Shown here piece by piece: positions 1 through 11,873 of a DNA stretch of 64,000 nucleotides. This DNA comes from Lithobates sylvaticus. Taxonomy: Eukaryota > Chordata > Amphibia > Anura > Ranidae. Every line of letters starts with the position of its first letter. The stretch's first letter is position 1. Where the stretch lies: contig CM053026.1 in NCBI GenBank assembly GCA_028564925.1, positions 594,638,661 to 594,702,660 of the forward strand. Direction: 5' to 3'. The notes beneath the pieces were generated by a model. It had not been told where the DNA came from. It saw only the letters and a program-made list of their open reading frames with translations, and did not search any database. Both the position numbers and the translations under genes were made by a program.

Positions 1-281
1 GTTTCCAGTTTGTTTTGCACCTGTGAAAAAAGGACATGTGACTCCAAAAAATGTTTTTGATGCATTTTTTTCTGCATTTTCTATTCATTTTAATGGGGAG
101 GTGCATTTTGGTGCATTTTTTTTTTATCGCACCAAAAATGTAGCACGCTGGACTTTTAAAAACACAAATGACCTGCAACTGACCAGTGTGAAGAGCTCTG
201 TAGGATTTAATGGTCATGCACTTTTCTTCTGCTTTTGACAAGGCAAAATCTGAAGAAAAACTGATCAGTGTGAAAGGGACC
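1..281. mobile_element. PIF/Harbinger-type MITE, right part, cut by window edge
   Basis: The segment ends in CAGTGTGAAAGGGACC followed by TTA (282-284). This matches the right end of the complete TTA-flanked MITE at 25473-25866 (CAGTGTGAAAGGGGCC then TTA). The 3-bp TTA target and GG-CC-type terminus fit PIF/Harbinger. No transposase is present. The left end lies outside the window, so family assignment rests on one terminus. Confidence 0.6.
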
Positions 282-284
282 TTA

Positions 285-1299
285 AAAGGAACCTGTGGCA
301 AATTTAAAATTGCCATTTGCTGCTGCTCATTTGTCCATTTAAAATAACCACATGATCAGTAAGAATTTAGAATTTCAGCTCATGGGAACATCTCATGTGG
401 TTATTAAAACAACAATTACACTAATTTGGAGATAAGCAGATGAACCAGATGTGCCTTTGCGTTGAGTGCCTAGCATAAAAATGGTATTGCATATATTCAA
501 CAGAGCAAAGAGGATTTACCGAAACTCATTTAAAATAATAGTACAAAAGAAGTTTGATTTGTTTTCAAAAGCTGTGAAAAAAACAGATTATTGATTTTTC
601 CTATTTTATGACCCTATTCACATATTGCTTCTTATAAGAACAGCTGTACCTTTTTCATATAAAAATACTTTTTTTTATAAAATGATTCTATTATGCTGAT
701 TTCTTGCTCTTGATATTACTTCAAATTACAATGTAATTATTTTCAGGAAGAGAAACCTATCTTTTATCTACAACAGAGCTGCTATTCTTTTACAATTTCC
801 TTCATGAATCTTAATCCTCAATTGACCTTTGATAACTGCACAGCTCTTTATTTCAAGCCATTGGCTTAATACAAAACAGTGGATGGACCTCTGAGAGCTT
901 CTTGTCACCTATGTGATTTCAATGCTTTTTCTTTTTAATAGCAATTCCAGAAAAATAAATCCAGTAAGTGGACTGATAATACTGCCCAGCAAACTCTGCA
1001 AATATAATAATGCGAGAAATATCTACTATGCACTGCAGCAGATTCTAACATGCGTTATAGGTGAGTGATAGGTTTAATCTGTAACTGTCTGTGCTTGATG
1101 TATCTTCAATCATAGTCAACATTTAAAAAGACACATTTGACTGTGCTTGATAGCTTTAAGGAACTTCAGAATACTCAATATTATTATACATCATGCTTTC
1201 TGTATGTGAGAGCCAGTAAGGCTAAGTTTAGAAAGTAATATTTCAATTAGGCAAAGTAGGCATGTACCTGTAGGTGACCATAATATAAAAGAATATAAG
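285..1299. other. AT-rich DNA, no gene seen
   Basis: No open frame with recognisable protein similarity, no terminal repeats and no tandem array seen. It looks like low-copy or heavily decayed DNA. Confidence 0.5.
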
Positions 1300-1840
1300 G
1301 CGTTATATTGCAGTATCACAATGTGGATGCATATCAGCAACCAGAGAAAGGTGCAATGTCTGGCATGTGGACTTGTGTGGGCGCCCTCAGAGTGACCACA
1401 GGGATAGTGATAAAAACAATATACAAAAACACACAGTCACGGCGCTCCAGGGAGATCCTATCAAAACAGTCTGTGGAATGGACTGTGTGGGTTAGATGCA
1501 GTAACCAGAGCCCAGGATCCACAGGAGACAAGCAAATCCAGTTAAAATCATGCTCTAATGCAATAATAAGGCTAGATAGCTAGGATAACATGTTTCGGGC
1601 CATGCTTCTTTGTCAAATTTGGACATTCCCTTCAAACTTTGGGGGAAGGAGAGATGGATTGCACAATAAATCAAAGCAGAAACCCTACAGTATCTTAGGC
1701 TCACATAAAGTAAAGTAGGAACATATAAAACATGAAAAAATATTCAAAACATATACACAAGTACCGCTAAGGCCTCTATAAATCACCAAGCACATCTTGT
1801 TCATTGGCTGACGGGATATGACTAAACTAGGAACACCAAT
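1300..1840. repeat. Unclassified interspersed repeat with GTTTCG motif
   Basis: The block contains ATGTTTCGGGCCATGCTTC (1590-1608) followed by TTTGTCAAA. A similar GTTTCG stretch followed by a CTCAGGA motif occurs at 32887-32922, in otherwise gene-free DNA. I take these as copies of a dispersed repeat of unknown class. Boundaries are approximate. Confidence 0.3.
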
Positions 1841-1841
1841 G

Positions 1842-2270
1842 CTAGTTCTGTATCTGGTTCTGAACCTGATTCAGGGTCCGGTTCGCCTGGAAAAGTTGTC
1901 CAAATGCAGGATCCCCCAAAGTTAACAAAGCAATATCGAGACTAAAGGAGACTGGGGCCTGTCCTGAGGTATGACTCCGCCATGAGGCCCATATTGAGTC
2001 GAAGAGCTCACGAGTTCCCTTGCATGTGGCCACCCATTCCTCCCATTCCATGATCTCCATCACCTTCCCAAGCCAGTCCAGCTCACTCGGAACTTGCGGG
2101 CTCTTCCAATGAATTGATATAAGGCGCTTCGCAGCATTGATGAGGTCAGGGAGAGCACTGTGTTTATAGTGACAGAGGGTGATGGGGGGATGTGAAGCAA
2201 AAAGTGCTTTGGGGAAAAAGGTACGTCGATACCAAGACAATCCGATATGCATCTGTGGATAACAGAACAA
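1842..2270 (-). pseudogene. L1-clade LINE ORF2, C-terminal fragment
   Basis: A 142-codon minus-strand frame contains the pattern INAAKRLISIHWKS, then VPSELDWLGKVMEIMEWEE, then FDSIWASW. This resembles the extreme C-terminus of L1-clade ORF2 proteins, where an [AR]RLI..WK block precedes W-L-..-E-I-...-E-E. The reverse-transcriptase and endonuclease domains are absent, so this is a 5'-truncated copy, as LINEs usually leave. It cannot be functional. The clade assignment is from remembered family pattern and would need a profile search. Confidence 0.6.
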
Positions 2271-3674
2271 AAGGCACTAAGACTTATTTAATAAAAAATA
2301 CTGTACTTATGTGGTTCAAAGCACCTTTTTACACAGCAACCAATATAGATTTGAATTTAATACTGGCATTGATTGGTAAAATTAAATTTTGATAGGTTCC
2401 TATGGATTCTACTCTATGAACTTTCTTATTATTATTACTGGATAAGCCAAATATTGCCCAGCGTATTAATGTTTAGTAGAATTAGAGTTTGGAAAATGAA
2501 TAGTGGATACAATGAAAAATGTATGGACAGCTATAAAAAATATAATTGGAGCACATGAATGAAACTGTATTCTTATGGCAGGAGCACCAGTTCAGTCATT
2601 AGTTCCTTATATGCATTGTGGTGGGGTAACTTTTCAACATTACAGCAACACTGTAGATGAAACAGGGAAGTATTTTGCAAGAAGGGGATGTTGTTTTAAG
2701 CCACGATTGGGAATAAATTAAGTTGATTTAATAAAGGCAAATAGACTGTACCCTTTGCAAGGGAATTTTACCCAGAGCTTAGTGACTGTGGTGAAATTTC
2801 ACTTTGCAAAGAATACCCAATGACAAGGAAAATAAAAATAAAGCATTTTTGTTTGCACACAGGGCCCCCGATAAGAGGGTACCACCAGTTCAGTTTGTGC
2901 TGGCCCTGGGCCAGCATGGGGAATCAGATCAGTGCGGTAAACGATGCAGGGGAGGCAATTACAGAAGCCATTCCCTGTGTGTCTCTCTCAGCAGTAGATG
3001 AAAACTGGCTTTTCTTCCTCTCCCTTCAGCCACACCAATCACTCCCTTCTTGCCACTTTGTAATTCCCCAATTGCTCAAGCCTCCCTGTTTGCCCCTGTC
3101 CTCCACAGCACTGCCAGATTCAATCCTCTCCTGTCAGCTTTCAGTTGCTGCAGGAGGAAATTACAGAGCGCCAGTTCCAGTACATGCCTCCATCCGCTGT
3201 ACTGATACCCCTCTCTGACCTAATCTGATTCCCCCTGCCCTCCAGCTGTGTGCCCCCTTCCCCACAGCACTGCCAGCTTCCCCCTCTCGCCCTCCCGCCA
3301 GCTGCTACAGGCACACAGAGGAATCAGTTCAGGATGGAGAGCAGGGGGTTAGTAAATATTACATATTTATTGGCCCTTTCTTTTCTGCATGAACATAGTG
3401 AGTGATCTCTACAGATTGCTCACTGTGTTCATTTATAAATGAAGCATAGTAAACTGTGTTTACAATGCTTCAGTTTGTTAATGAACAGGAGCCTTTGTAC
3501 AAAGCTCTTTCTGTTCATTCCCTGTCCAGTACAGCTGAAAGGGATTGAGGAATGCAGAGAAAGGGATTGATGAATAGATGTCCCCATAGCATAACATAGT
3601 CTGCCTACACACAGCTTCAACCATACACAAAATACACTGATCCACACTGTACAATACACAGCACCCATGTGAAT
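2271..3674. other. No gene; possible decayed repeat 2850-3670
   Basis: Two overlapping plus-strand frames (2804-3001 and 2820-3218) have no recognisable motif and look like chance frames in a C/T-rich stretch. The phrase CCACAGCACTGCCAG occurs twice (near 3102 and 3264), suggesting an old internal duplication. No terminal repeats could be fixed. Confidence 0.4.
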
Positions 3675-4148
3675 TTAAAGCGGAGGTCCGCCTGAAAAAA
3701 AGTTTTTTTTAAAAGTCAGCAGCTACAAACACTGTAGATGCTGACATTTAATATGCACACTTACCGGTCCAGGGCGCCCGCGATGTCGGCCGCCCAAAGC
3801 CGATACGGCCATCGGATCGGGTCCCGGCGCCACCATTCGAACTAAGGGAAACAGGCAGTGAAGCCTTGCAGCTTCACTGCCCATTTCCTACTGCGCATGC
3901 ACGAGTCGCGTGTTGCTTTGTGAATGGCCGGCTGTGTTCTGGGACACACACAGGTCCCAGAATACAGCATGCCCCATTCCCCAGAAGCCGACACGAGGAG
4001 GAGAAGAATGAAGTCTACCGCGGAATAGGAAGTGGCAGATCTGCCTAGCAACAGCCATTTCTGGTAAAAAAAAAAAAAATTTCATTTTTTTTTCAAATTT
4101 TTAGGAGCCTTTCTATGTCATTTTTTTTAGGGTGGACCTCCACTTTAA
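3675..4148. mobile_element. TTAA-ended MITE (AAAGYGGAGGTCC family)
   Basis: TTAAAGCGGAGGTCC at the left end is matched, inverted, by GGACCTCCACTTTAA at the right end. TTAA at both edges is compatible with a piggyBac-type target duplication but also with TTAA being part of the terminus. The inner block with GCAGTGAAGCCTT and CTACTGCGCATGC recurs in the element at 35895-36318, so both belong to one family. Non-coding. Confidence 0.65.
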
Positions 4149-4194
4149 GCATTTTATGTATGTGTTCACTAATAAAAAATATTATTATTTTAAC

Positions 4195-5130
4195 GTGCAA
4201 AAGATTTTTATTTAGGTTTTGTAAAGAAAGCAAACAAGGTTCACATTACCATATCAGCCAATTACAGATAATGAACTAACATCTTGGACATGACAGTGAA
4301 AAGTATAGCACCGCCAAATCTCCAGGCCCAGAATACATTAATTAATACAACATATATACGTTATGGCATAGAGATTGCATAAACAATAAAGAGAACATAA
4401 AATGGACCAAAAGAGGTGTAGATCAACACCTAAGGAACACATTTGTACTAAAAAATCTCAGTTTTGCAATCACCACTACATGTCAATGTGTACATAATGG
4501 CTGAAGTAACACCATACCCACATAATTGTAAGAGGTATTAAAAAGAAAGGGAAGGGTGAAAAAGAATGCGAAGAAGATGAAGAGGAAAGAAGGGAGAGAG
4601 GAAGGAGATAACACCCAAGGAACAAGAAAGGGAGTCTAGGTTACTGGAGAAGAAAAAATGATGAGGAGCCAAGGAGAACCTAAGGGTGGTGACAGAGGCA
4701 AATGAATATACAATGCCCATGGTTCCCACATTTGGTCAAACAGACCTTCCCATGAATCATAATCCACGTGATTTTTTGTTACACCCTTCTAAAGGACAGT
4801 GACGGGGTCTTCCATGCTCCTGCAATGGTGATTTTTGCTGCCAACAATACAAAATATATTAACCTTTTAGATGGGCATGATCACCCAGGCGGTAGATCAT
4901 TAAGCAATGAAAGGTGGAGTTGTTGAGCAATAGAAAACCCAGTCAGTTTACGTAACATGGAAAACACTTTATTGCAAAAGCATCGAAAGTTGGGGCATTC
5001 CCACCAAATGTGGAGCATGGAGCCCCATAACTTACAACCCCTAAAGCATTAATCAGAAGATGTCCGGTACATTCTGGCCAGGTGAGTCGGTGCAAGATAC
5101 CATGTAGTTAAGACTTTAAGACTAGCTTCT
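4195..5130 (-). pseudogene. L1-clade LINE ORF2 3' fragment
   Basis: Conceptual minus-strand translation across 4700-5130 gives VLTTWYLAPTHLARMYRT, then MLHIWWECPNF, then KITIAGAWKTPSLS. The WYL-P-RL-M and HIWW-CP blocks are hallmarks of the region after the RT domain in L1-clade ORF2. Several frame changes and stops separate these blocks, for example after LLNDLPPG and in the run towards 4740, so the copy is dead. An AATAAA-like sequence near 4206-4214 on the minus strand could mark its 3' end. No RT core is present. Confidence 0.65.
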
Positions 5131-5492
5131 ATCAATGAGACAAAAAAAATATAATTATTTTAGTGTATTTTTAGCAAAAATATTGTTTTGATATTTTCGG
5201 GGGTGGGGGGCAGCAGAGCTTCACCTCAATCTCTATGCTCTTAAGCTATGTTAAAAATGATCTTGCAAAGTGCAACTCCCCTTGAAAAAATGTTGCCTTT
5301 AGTAAATCATCCGAATATGTTATCTGCTTCAAGGAATATTTCCTATGAAATCATAGCAAATGGGTTGGATAACTAATTGTCTCTGTAATGTCAGAGTAAG
5401 CCCTCTGTAGTGAAAGAGTGGGTTGCAAGACCCACCGGTTTCATACATAATTGCTGTTTATCTTCAGCTTTTCTTCATATCAGCATATGATA
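5131..5492. other. No gene seen
   Basis: AT-rich sequence with a short G run (5200-5210). No coding or repeat signal beyond that. Confidence 0.5.
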
Positions 5493-5500
5493 AAAATAAC

Positions 5501-6252
5501 TAGACATGTTTGTTTTTCAACGAATTTCGAAAAACCGGTTTAACAATTCGTACATTCGCACATTCATAAATTCGTACATTCGAAAATTCGTTAATTAAAA
5601 AATTCGGAAATCTGAAATAATAATTAACTAATAATAACTTAACTATTAAATTATAGATATTGTCATTTCCTTTCAAATTTGTCTGTTAGTGAACGTAACG
5701 AATACAAATTTATCCGAAGTTACAAATTATCTGAAATAACGAATGCTGTATCTAAACGAATGGAACCTAATGAATTAAGAATAATAAATAACAATAATAA
5801 AAATGTTTTATTATTATTATGTATTATTAATTTGTTTTGTTCCATTTGTTTAGATGTGGCATTCATTATTTCGGATAACTTGTAACTTTGGATAAATTCG
5901 TATTCATTACGTTCACTAACAGCCAAATTTGAAAGCTAATTACAATACCTATAATTTAACAATTAGTTATTATTTCAGATTTTCCAATTTTCGGGTTTTT
6001 TGGATTTTCGAATTTCCAAATTTACGAATGTACAAATTTACAAATGTACAAATTTATGAATGTATGAATGTACGAAATTACTAATTTACGAACCTACAAA
6101 TTTACGAATTTACAAATGGACGAATTTACGAATTCACAAATTTACGAATGTACGAATTTACGAATTGCAATCATAACGAATGACTCAAAACGAAAAAAAG
6201 AACGAATGAAACGAAAATGAAAACAAACACATTTTTTGGCAGTGCACGTCTA
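5501..6252. mobile_element. Palindromic (foldback) hAT-like non-autonomous element
   Basis: The ends read TAGACATGT and, inverted, TAGACGTGC. They are flanked by a perfect 8-bp duplication AAAATAAC (5493-5500 and 6253-6260), the hAT target-site length. The two halves are complementary: short frames on opposite strands (5679-5885 plus, 5720-5926 minus) both encode VSERNEY.FI.SYKLSEI near their starts. Both arms are rich in repeated ACGAATTTACGAATGTAC-like words, longer on the right (about 6000-6175) than on the left (about 5540-5605). No transposase. A partial relative lies at 14735-14838. Confidence 0.75.
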
Positions 6253-6649
6253 AAAATAACCAGTTCTAGGACTGAACTGTAAAATTGTTGTATTATCATA
6301 GCTATAAAAAAACAAAAGAAACTGTACTTATAGGCCAGTAGGTAGAGTTGGCAGCATGCTTCTTTAACTACTTGCCTACTGGGCACTTTTACCCCCTTCC
6401 TGCCCAGGCCAATTTTCAGCTTTCAGTACTGTCGCATTTGAATAAAAATTGTGCAGTAATGCAACACTGTACCCAAACAAATTTTTTATCATTTTTTTGA
6501 GACAGATAGAGCTTTCGTTTGATGATATTTATATCACCACTGGGTTTTTTTTTTTTTTGATTAAAAAAAGGAAAAAAGACTTGAAAAAAATATGTTTTTC
6601 TTAGTTTCTGTTATAAAATTTTGTAAATAAGTAATTTTTCTCCTTCACT

Positions 6650-6955
6650 GATGTGTTCTGATGAGGCTGCACTGGTGAGCACTGATAGGCTGCACTGATG
6701 GGCACTAGTGAGGTGGCACTGATGGGCACTGATGAGACGGCATCGAAGGACATTCTTGAGGTGGCACTGATGAGATGGCACTGAAGAGCACTGATGAGGT
6801 GGCAATGATGAGGAGGCACTAATAAGCAGCACTGATGGGTACTGATGGGCCCTGAAAGGTGGCACTGCTGAGCACTTAAAGGCTGCACTTATGGGCACTA
6901 ATAGGCAGCGCGGATAGGCGGCACTGATGGGCATCATTGATGGGCACTGATTATC
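6650..6955. repeat. Degenerate minisatellite, GGCACTGATGR units
   Basis: Repeated GGCACTGATGG/A words with spacers of variable length occupy about 300 bp inside the TTAA-ended repeat. The only frames here (Cys/His/Ser/Pro-rich, minus strand) are forced by the repeat and are not genes. Confidence 0.75.
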
Positions 6956-6993
6956 TGTGCAGATCTCCCCTGTAAGGAAATGCTACTGATCGG

Positions 6994-8872
6994 TAGGGAT
7001 GGGCAGAACACTCCCCGGTTCGGTGTGCACCAGAAGATACTGAACAGGCAAAAAATTCAGCAGAACACATGAACACCGTTAAAGTCTACGGGACACGAAC
7101 ATGAATAATCAAAAGTGCTTATTTTAAAGGTTTATACGCAAGTTATTGTCATAAAAAGTGTTTGGGGACCCAGGTGCTGCCCGAGGAGACATGTATCAAT
7201 GCAAAAAAAGTTTTAAAAAACGTCAGTTTTTTGGGAGCAGTGATTTTAATAATGCTTAAAATGTGAAACAATAAAAGTGAAATATTCTTTTAAATTTCAT
7301 ACCTGGGGGGTGTCTATAGTATACCTTTAAAGTGGCACATTTTTCCAGTGTTTAGAACAGTCCCTGCACAAAATGACATTTCTAAAGGAAAAAAGTAATT
7401 TAAAAGTACTCGCGGCTATAATGAATTGTCGGTCCCGACAATACAGATAAAAGTCATTGAAAAAAATGGCATGGGATCCCCCAATCCATTACCAGCCCCT
7501 TTGGGTCTGGTATGAATATTAAGGGGAACCCCCGCACCAAAATAAACAAATGGCGTGGGGGTCCCCTCAAAAATCCATACCAGACCCTTATCCGAGCACG
7601 CAACCTGGCAGGCCGCAGGGCAAGAGGAGAGAGAGCGCCCCCCCGAACTGTACCAGGCCACATGCCCTCAACATTGGGAGGGTGCTTTGGGGGTAGCCCC
7701 CCAAAGCACCTTGACCCCATGTTGATGGGGACAAGGGCCTCATCTCCACAACCCTTGCCTGGTGGTTGTGGGGGTCTGTGGGTGGGGGGCTTATCGGAAT
7801 CTAGAAGCCCCCTTTAACAAGGGCACCCCCAGATCCCAGCCTCCCCCCTTTGTGAAATGGTAACGGGGTCAGAGGGGGGCAGGGCCACTCGGTTACGTAA
7901 ACAGGTTGCCCACCCTCAGTTATATAAGAACTGTCAAAGAGTAGACACATTATATGGTGGGTGCCTCTAATGGAGGCGGGTTGGTCTTGGCTCTGGGGGT
8001 CCCCTTGTTAAAGGGGGCTTTCAGATTCCAAAAAGCCCCCCGCCCACAAACCCCCACAACCACCGGGCAAGGGGTGTGGGGATGAGGCCCTTGGTCTGCC
8101 AGGTTGCATGCTCAGATAAAGGTCTGGTATGGATTTTGAGGGGACCCCCACGCCATTTTTTTAAAATTTTGGCGCGGGGTTCCTCTTAACATCCATACAA
8201 GACCTGAAGGGCCTGGTGTGGAACTTGGGGGGACCCCCATGCAATTTTCTTTTAAATTTTTGTTCAGGGTTCCCCTTAATATTCATACCAGACCCAAAGG
8301 GCCTGGTAATAGACTGGGGGGGGGATCCCATGTGTTTTTTTCAATGACTTTTATCTGTTTTGCCGGGACCGACAATTCATTATAGCCGCGAGTACTTTTA
8401 AATGACTTTTTTCCTTTAGAAATGTAATTTTGTGCATGGACTGTTCTAAACACGGGGAAAATGTGCCAATTTACAGGCTTTACAGGCTAAAATGTGCCAA
8501 TTTATACTATAGACACCCCCCAGGTACAACATTTAAAGGAATATATCACTTTTATTTCACTTTAGGAATTAGTAAAATCCCTGCTCCTGAAAAAAAAAAT
8601 GTTTTTAACTTTTTTTTGCATTGATACATGTCTCCTAGGACAGGACATGGGTCCCGAAACACTTTTTATGACAATAACTTGCATATAAGCCTTTAAAATG
8701 AACACTTGATTTTTCATGTTAATGTCCCATAGGCTTTAACGGCGTTCCGGCGGCTTTTGAATTTGCCCCGAACACTGCATATTGTTCGGTGTTCTGCAGA
8801 ACATCCGAACAACCAAAGTTTGACCCGAACTTATGCTACTTATGCTCGGGCCGAACCGTTCGCCTATCCCTA
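6994..8872. mobile_element. hAT-type foldback element (non-autonomous)
   Basis: Ends are TAGGGATGGGC (left) and, inverted, TAGGGATAGGC (right). Flanks are CTGATCGG (6986-6993) and CTGATTGG (8873-8880), an 8-bp target duplication with one change. The two arms are largely complementary about a centre near 7930, where a TATATAAG box stands (7920-7930). The outer 430 bp of the left arm (CAAAAGTGCT, TTTGGGGACCC, ATATCAATGC-like words, TTTAGAAC) follows the left end of hAT-B at 43515-43960. The inner part carries a G/C-rich cassette. The arms are not equal: the right one lacks about 150 bp near 7620-7725 of the left and has an extra diverged duplicate near 8175-8250. No transposase frame. Confidence 0.8.
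7500..7860. repeat. G/C-rich cassette, copy in hAT foldback
   Basis: Contains ATCCATACCAGACCCTTAT, CCGAGCACGCAACC, GTACCAGGCCACATGCCCTC, GGTGCTTTGGGG, GATGGGGACAAGGGCCTC and CCTGGTGGTTGTGGGGGTC in that order. The same words in the same order occur at 58085-58385 and inverted at 59345-59660. Frames here (plus 7512-7817 and two minus frames) have low-complexity Gly/Pro content and no stop-free homologue in the other copies, so I do not call a gene. Confidence 0.8.
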
Positions 8873-9125
8873 CTGATTGGCTCTCCCTTCCTCACACGCT
8901 GCCAGTGTGAGGAGAGAAATTCTGATAACCGACATTTCCTTGTTTACATGTGATCAGCTGTTATTGGACTTAGCTGATCACATGGGTAAAGAGCCTCTTC
9001 ATCGGCTCTTTACAGGGATCAGTGATGTGCTATGTCCCAGGGACAGAGCGCACCACCGATCACTGTACCGCATGCCCCCACGTGCACGCAAGCGCGGCGA
9101 GAATGGAGCGATGTCATATTGAACT

Positions 9126-9564
9126 AAAGGAGAGAGAATTTGCTCTCAGATCTTAACTGGCAATATACAATATTTTACATCAATGCAGATCTTTTCATAC
9201 TCTCATTTCACCTGTTCTCCCAGTGCTACTGTCGTCTATTTGTCAGTTAGGCCACACACAAGGAATTTCCAAACCTAGTCTTTTTAAGTGAAACCTTATA
9301 GGAAAACTATGGAGGCTACCATTGCAGACCCTCTGTTTAAAATCCTCTGTTTAAAATTGCTAGTTACCTGGCTTTCCCTCTCGCTTTAAAATAGTTTGAG
9401 TCACTGACTGACACCGACTATGTAAATTTCCGACTGATCTCTGATTTTAATCATTTGCATACCAGTTTCAGATCAGAGATTTAGAAATAAGTTAAAGCAT
9501 ATCTATGGTCAACATTGAAATTACTTAATCATTTTAAAATGTAATTTAGATTATTTCTAGCATA
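9126..9564. other. No gene seen
   Basis: No coding, tandem or terminal-repeat signal recognised. Confidence 0.4.
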
Positions 9565-9870
9565 CTTCTTGAACTACAGAGGTGCTAATAGAAGTTTCAG
9601 GAGGCAGAGTCAGTACAGAAATCACTGTTTACAGGCAGCAAGCCACCATGGGATATGTAGTCTTCAGAAATTGAAAGCAAAGAGCAGAGAAGAAGTTGCA
9701 AAGCATGCAGGGAATCCAGGAAGTTTGTAGAAAGTGGTAGCTGGCAGACAGGCAGAACTCACAACATAAAAGGACATTCTCCGAGTAAGCTTATATTGGA
9801 TTGTTAAAAAATGTTTGTATTGTTATTACAATGCTGATGGTATAAAATTAAAGTGTATGCTGTGACCATA
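9565..9870 (+). repeat. Interspersed repeat with GGGATATGTAGTC, copy 1
   Basis: Shares, in order, CAGGAGGCAGAGTCAGTACAG, CCATGGGATATGTAGTC, a CAGGAAGT block, GCTGGCAGACAGGCAG and TTGTATTGTTATTACAATGC with an inverted copy at 34145-34450 and a partial copy at 29805-29980. Class unknown; no internal RNA polymerase III boxes recognised. Written plus only by convention. Confidence 0.6.
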
Positions 9871-11024
9871 GAACTCCTGTATGATTTATAGTAAGTTATA
9901 TGACCTGCTGATTCCTTATGCTTGGCGAGTCCAATTCTCAGTTCCATTCAATTCTGAACAATCATGGTGCATTTTGGGAATAGTTAAGGACTTAATCACC
10001 ACTATAGCTACCAAAACCTTTCCATGCCTTTCCATGCCTTCTTTTATACTTAAAGCCATTATTCTATTATGGAAAAATCCTGAACCGCCTGTGCTGTTCT
10101 TGTTGAATAGTCAAATATTTCCTCCCTAAACCTTTATTAGTCAACCCATGCAGCCTGAGGAAGGCAAATAAATGTGAAAACATTTGGTAGACCTGGATAA
10201 CTGGTGAATATACCAATGCAACCGAATAAAACATTGCAATTCCATGACCAAATACCTCATACATTTCTGAAAACAGGAGTATTGATAACAGTTATTACTC
10301 AACCCTCAATTGCAGGGCCTGCACAAGATACCCATGACATGAAGACCCATTAGTCAGTTACAGCACTAATTTCCTGACTAGTACAAGATTGACTCAAAGG
10401 ATGCTCCTAATCTCACCCCTAAGCTAAACAACATCTCAGAAACACATCTAATAACCTTTGTGGAATAGAAGTGGATAGATGTGAAGAGCTTGTACATCAT
10501 TAGGTCATTGTAGGAGACAGTGAATGTTGAAGAAACATTGCTATGAGACAAGAGTCACAATCAACAGCTTGAGTTAAAGTATGTGTTGTCAACCTAGACA
10601 AGACATATTGTTTTATGATTTATAAAAAAATCCCACTCAAGTTCAAGCCAAATGTTATGGCCAAAATCAAATGATTCTGTTATAGTTCTTCTCAATGTTA
10701 GATAAACACATCATTGTGTAATTCAGCTTTGAGAGACTGACCCTTTGTCATTACTTTGTAGGATGGAACATGGACCAAAACTGAAATATCTAGTCAGTAG
10801 ATTCCCTGGGAGATATTAAGAACCATGGGATAATTTAACCCATCTGTTTTATTTTGATTATAAGTAGAGTTACATTTTATTTGTAAGAGGATCATATGTA
10901 TGAATACATATTTCACCCCACTGAGCTCACCAGGGACATGTCAGGACCTATTTGTACACAGCACTGATTCCACTCCATGCTCTGTCCATCCCAGCCCAGG
11001 TGCATGCTTTCTTAGACACATCTT
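9871..11024. other. No gene seen
   Basis: The frame 9881-10129 has no recognisable motif. A GAGGAAGGCAAATAAATGTG stretch near 10158 recalls other dispersed frog-type repeats. Nothing else could be supported. Confidence 0.4.
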
Positions 11025-11317
11025 GGGGGTTATTTACGAAAGGCAAATCCACTTTGCACTACAAGTGCAAACTACAAGTTCAAAGTGCACTTGAAATTTC
11101 ACTGAAAGTGCAGTCGCTGTAAATCTGAGGGGTAGATCTGAAATGAGGGGAAGCTCTGCTGATTTTATTATACAATCATGTGCAAGCTAAAATGCTGTTT
11201 TTTATTTTCCTTGCATGTCCCCCTCGGATCTACAGCGACTGTACTTCCAAGTGCACTTTGCACTTGTAGTTTGCACTTGTAGTGCAAAGTGGATTTGCCT
11301 TTAGTAAATAACCCCCC
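11025..11317. mobile_element. MITE with about 70-bp terminal inverted repeats
   Basis: GGGGGTTATTTACGAAAGGC at the left is mirrored by GCCTTTAGTAAATAACCCCC at the right, and complementarity continues inward through AAATCCACTTTGCAC and the repeated ACTACAAGTGCAAACTAC words. Non-coding. Superfamily unknown because no clear target duplication is visible. The shorter elements at 13048-13216 and 15655-15810 have similar TTTACTAA/TTTATAAA termini. Confidence 0.7.
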
Positions 11318-11865
11318 TTATGTCTCCTGCAATATGATCCAAAAGTCGAATAGACACACTCCATTGAAGATTACATTTTTGTTCGCAAAACCACCTCTTT
11401 ATAGTGCAAATATCATTTAGGACCTCATAAATCTGATCAGACCTCCCAACCCATTTGCAGTCTATTCAGTCTAAAATTTACCTGTGCAGAACATTCATTT
11501 TAGGATATTTATATTATATTATTATAGCAACTTCATGTTTGCCAGTAGGAGTACTATTTCTTAGAATTTTCCACAAGTAATAGCAATAGCAGGTTTTTCT
11601 CTGTTCAACATTGTTAGCTTAGCAGTTTGTTTGATTGATTTCACTGCTAGGATCATTCATTACAGATGTGCGCAGCATGGTGATTCCATGTTTCTGCTGG
11701 ATTTTACTCTGAAATGGCAAATGCAACAATTTATTGATCATAGTCTGAGTGTTTTTAGTTGTTTAGCCTTAGTTTCATTAAACAGCTGCTCTCTTTTTGA
11801 ATGCCTTTGCATTTCTCTAGTCATATTCTTTCAGGTGAAAACTGGGCAACATTTTTTATCCTGGT
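11318..11865. other. No gene seen
   Basis: AT-rich. The frame 11631-11876 shows no recognisable domain. Confidence 0.4.
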
Positions 11866-11873
11866 ATAAAAAC

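Larger units (their letters stand above)
6364..9125. mobile_element. TTAA-ended interspersed repeat, copy 1, interrupted by a hAT foldback
   Basis: Starts TTAACTACTTGCC then CTGGGCACTTTTACCCCC. It shares this left part, including the TTTTCAGCTTTC and GCAACACTGTACCCAAA words, with the copies at 31676-32503 and 54124-56030. The element at 6994-8872 is inserted in it. The right remainder (8881-9125) resembles the GC-rich tail with TGATCACATG and cancelled-looking palindromes seen in the other copies. The right terminus AAGTGGTTAA is not visible, so the right boundary is a guess. Non-coding. Confidence 0.55.

Noticed and set aside
2804-3218. Overlapping plus frames as a small gene
   Set aside because: No domain, internal duplicated words, and two overlapping frames of similar length, as expected by chance in C/T-rich DNA.
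6601-6937. His/Ser/Cys-rich minus frames suggesting a zinc-rich peptide
   Set aside because: Produced by GGCACTGATG repeats read on the reverse strand.
7512-7817. 101-codon plus frame in the G/C-rich cassette
   Set aside because: Low-complexity, not kept open in the three other cassette copies.
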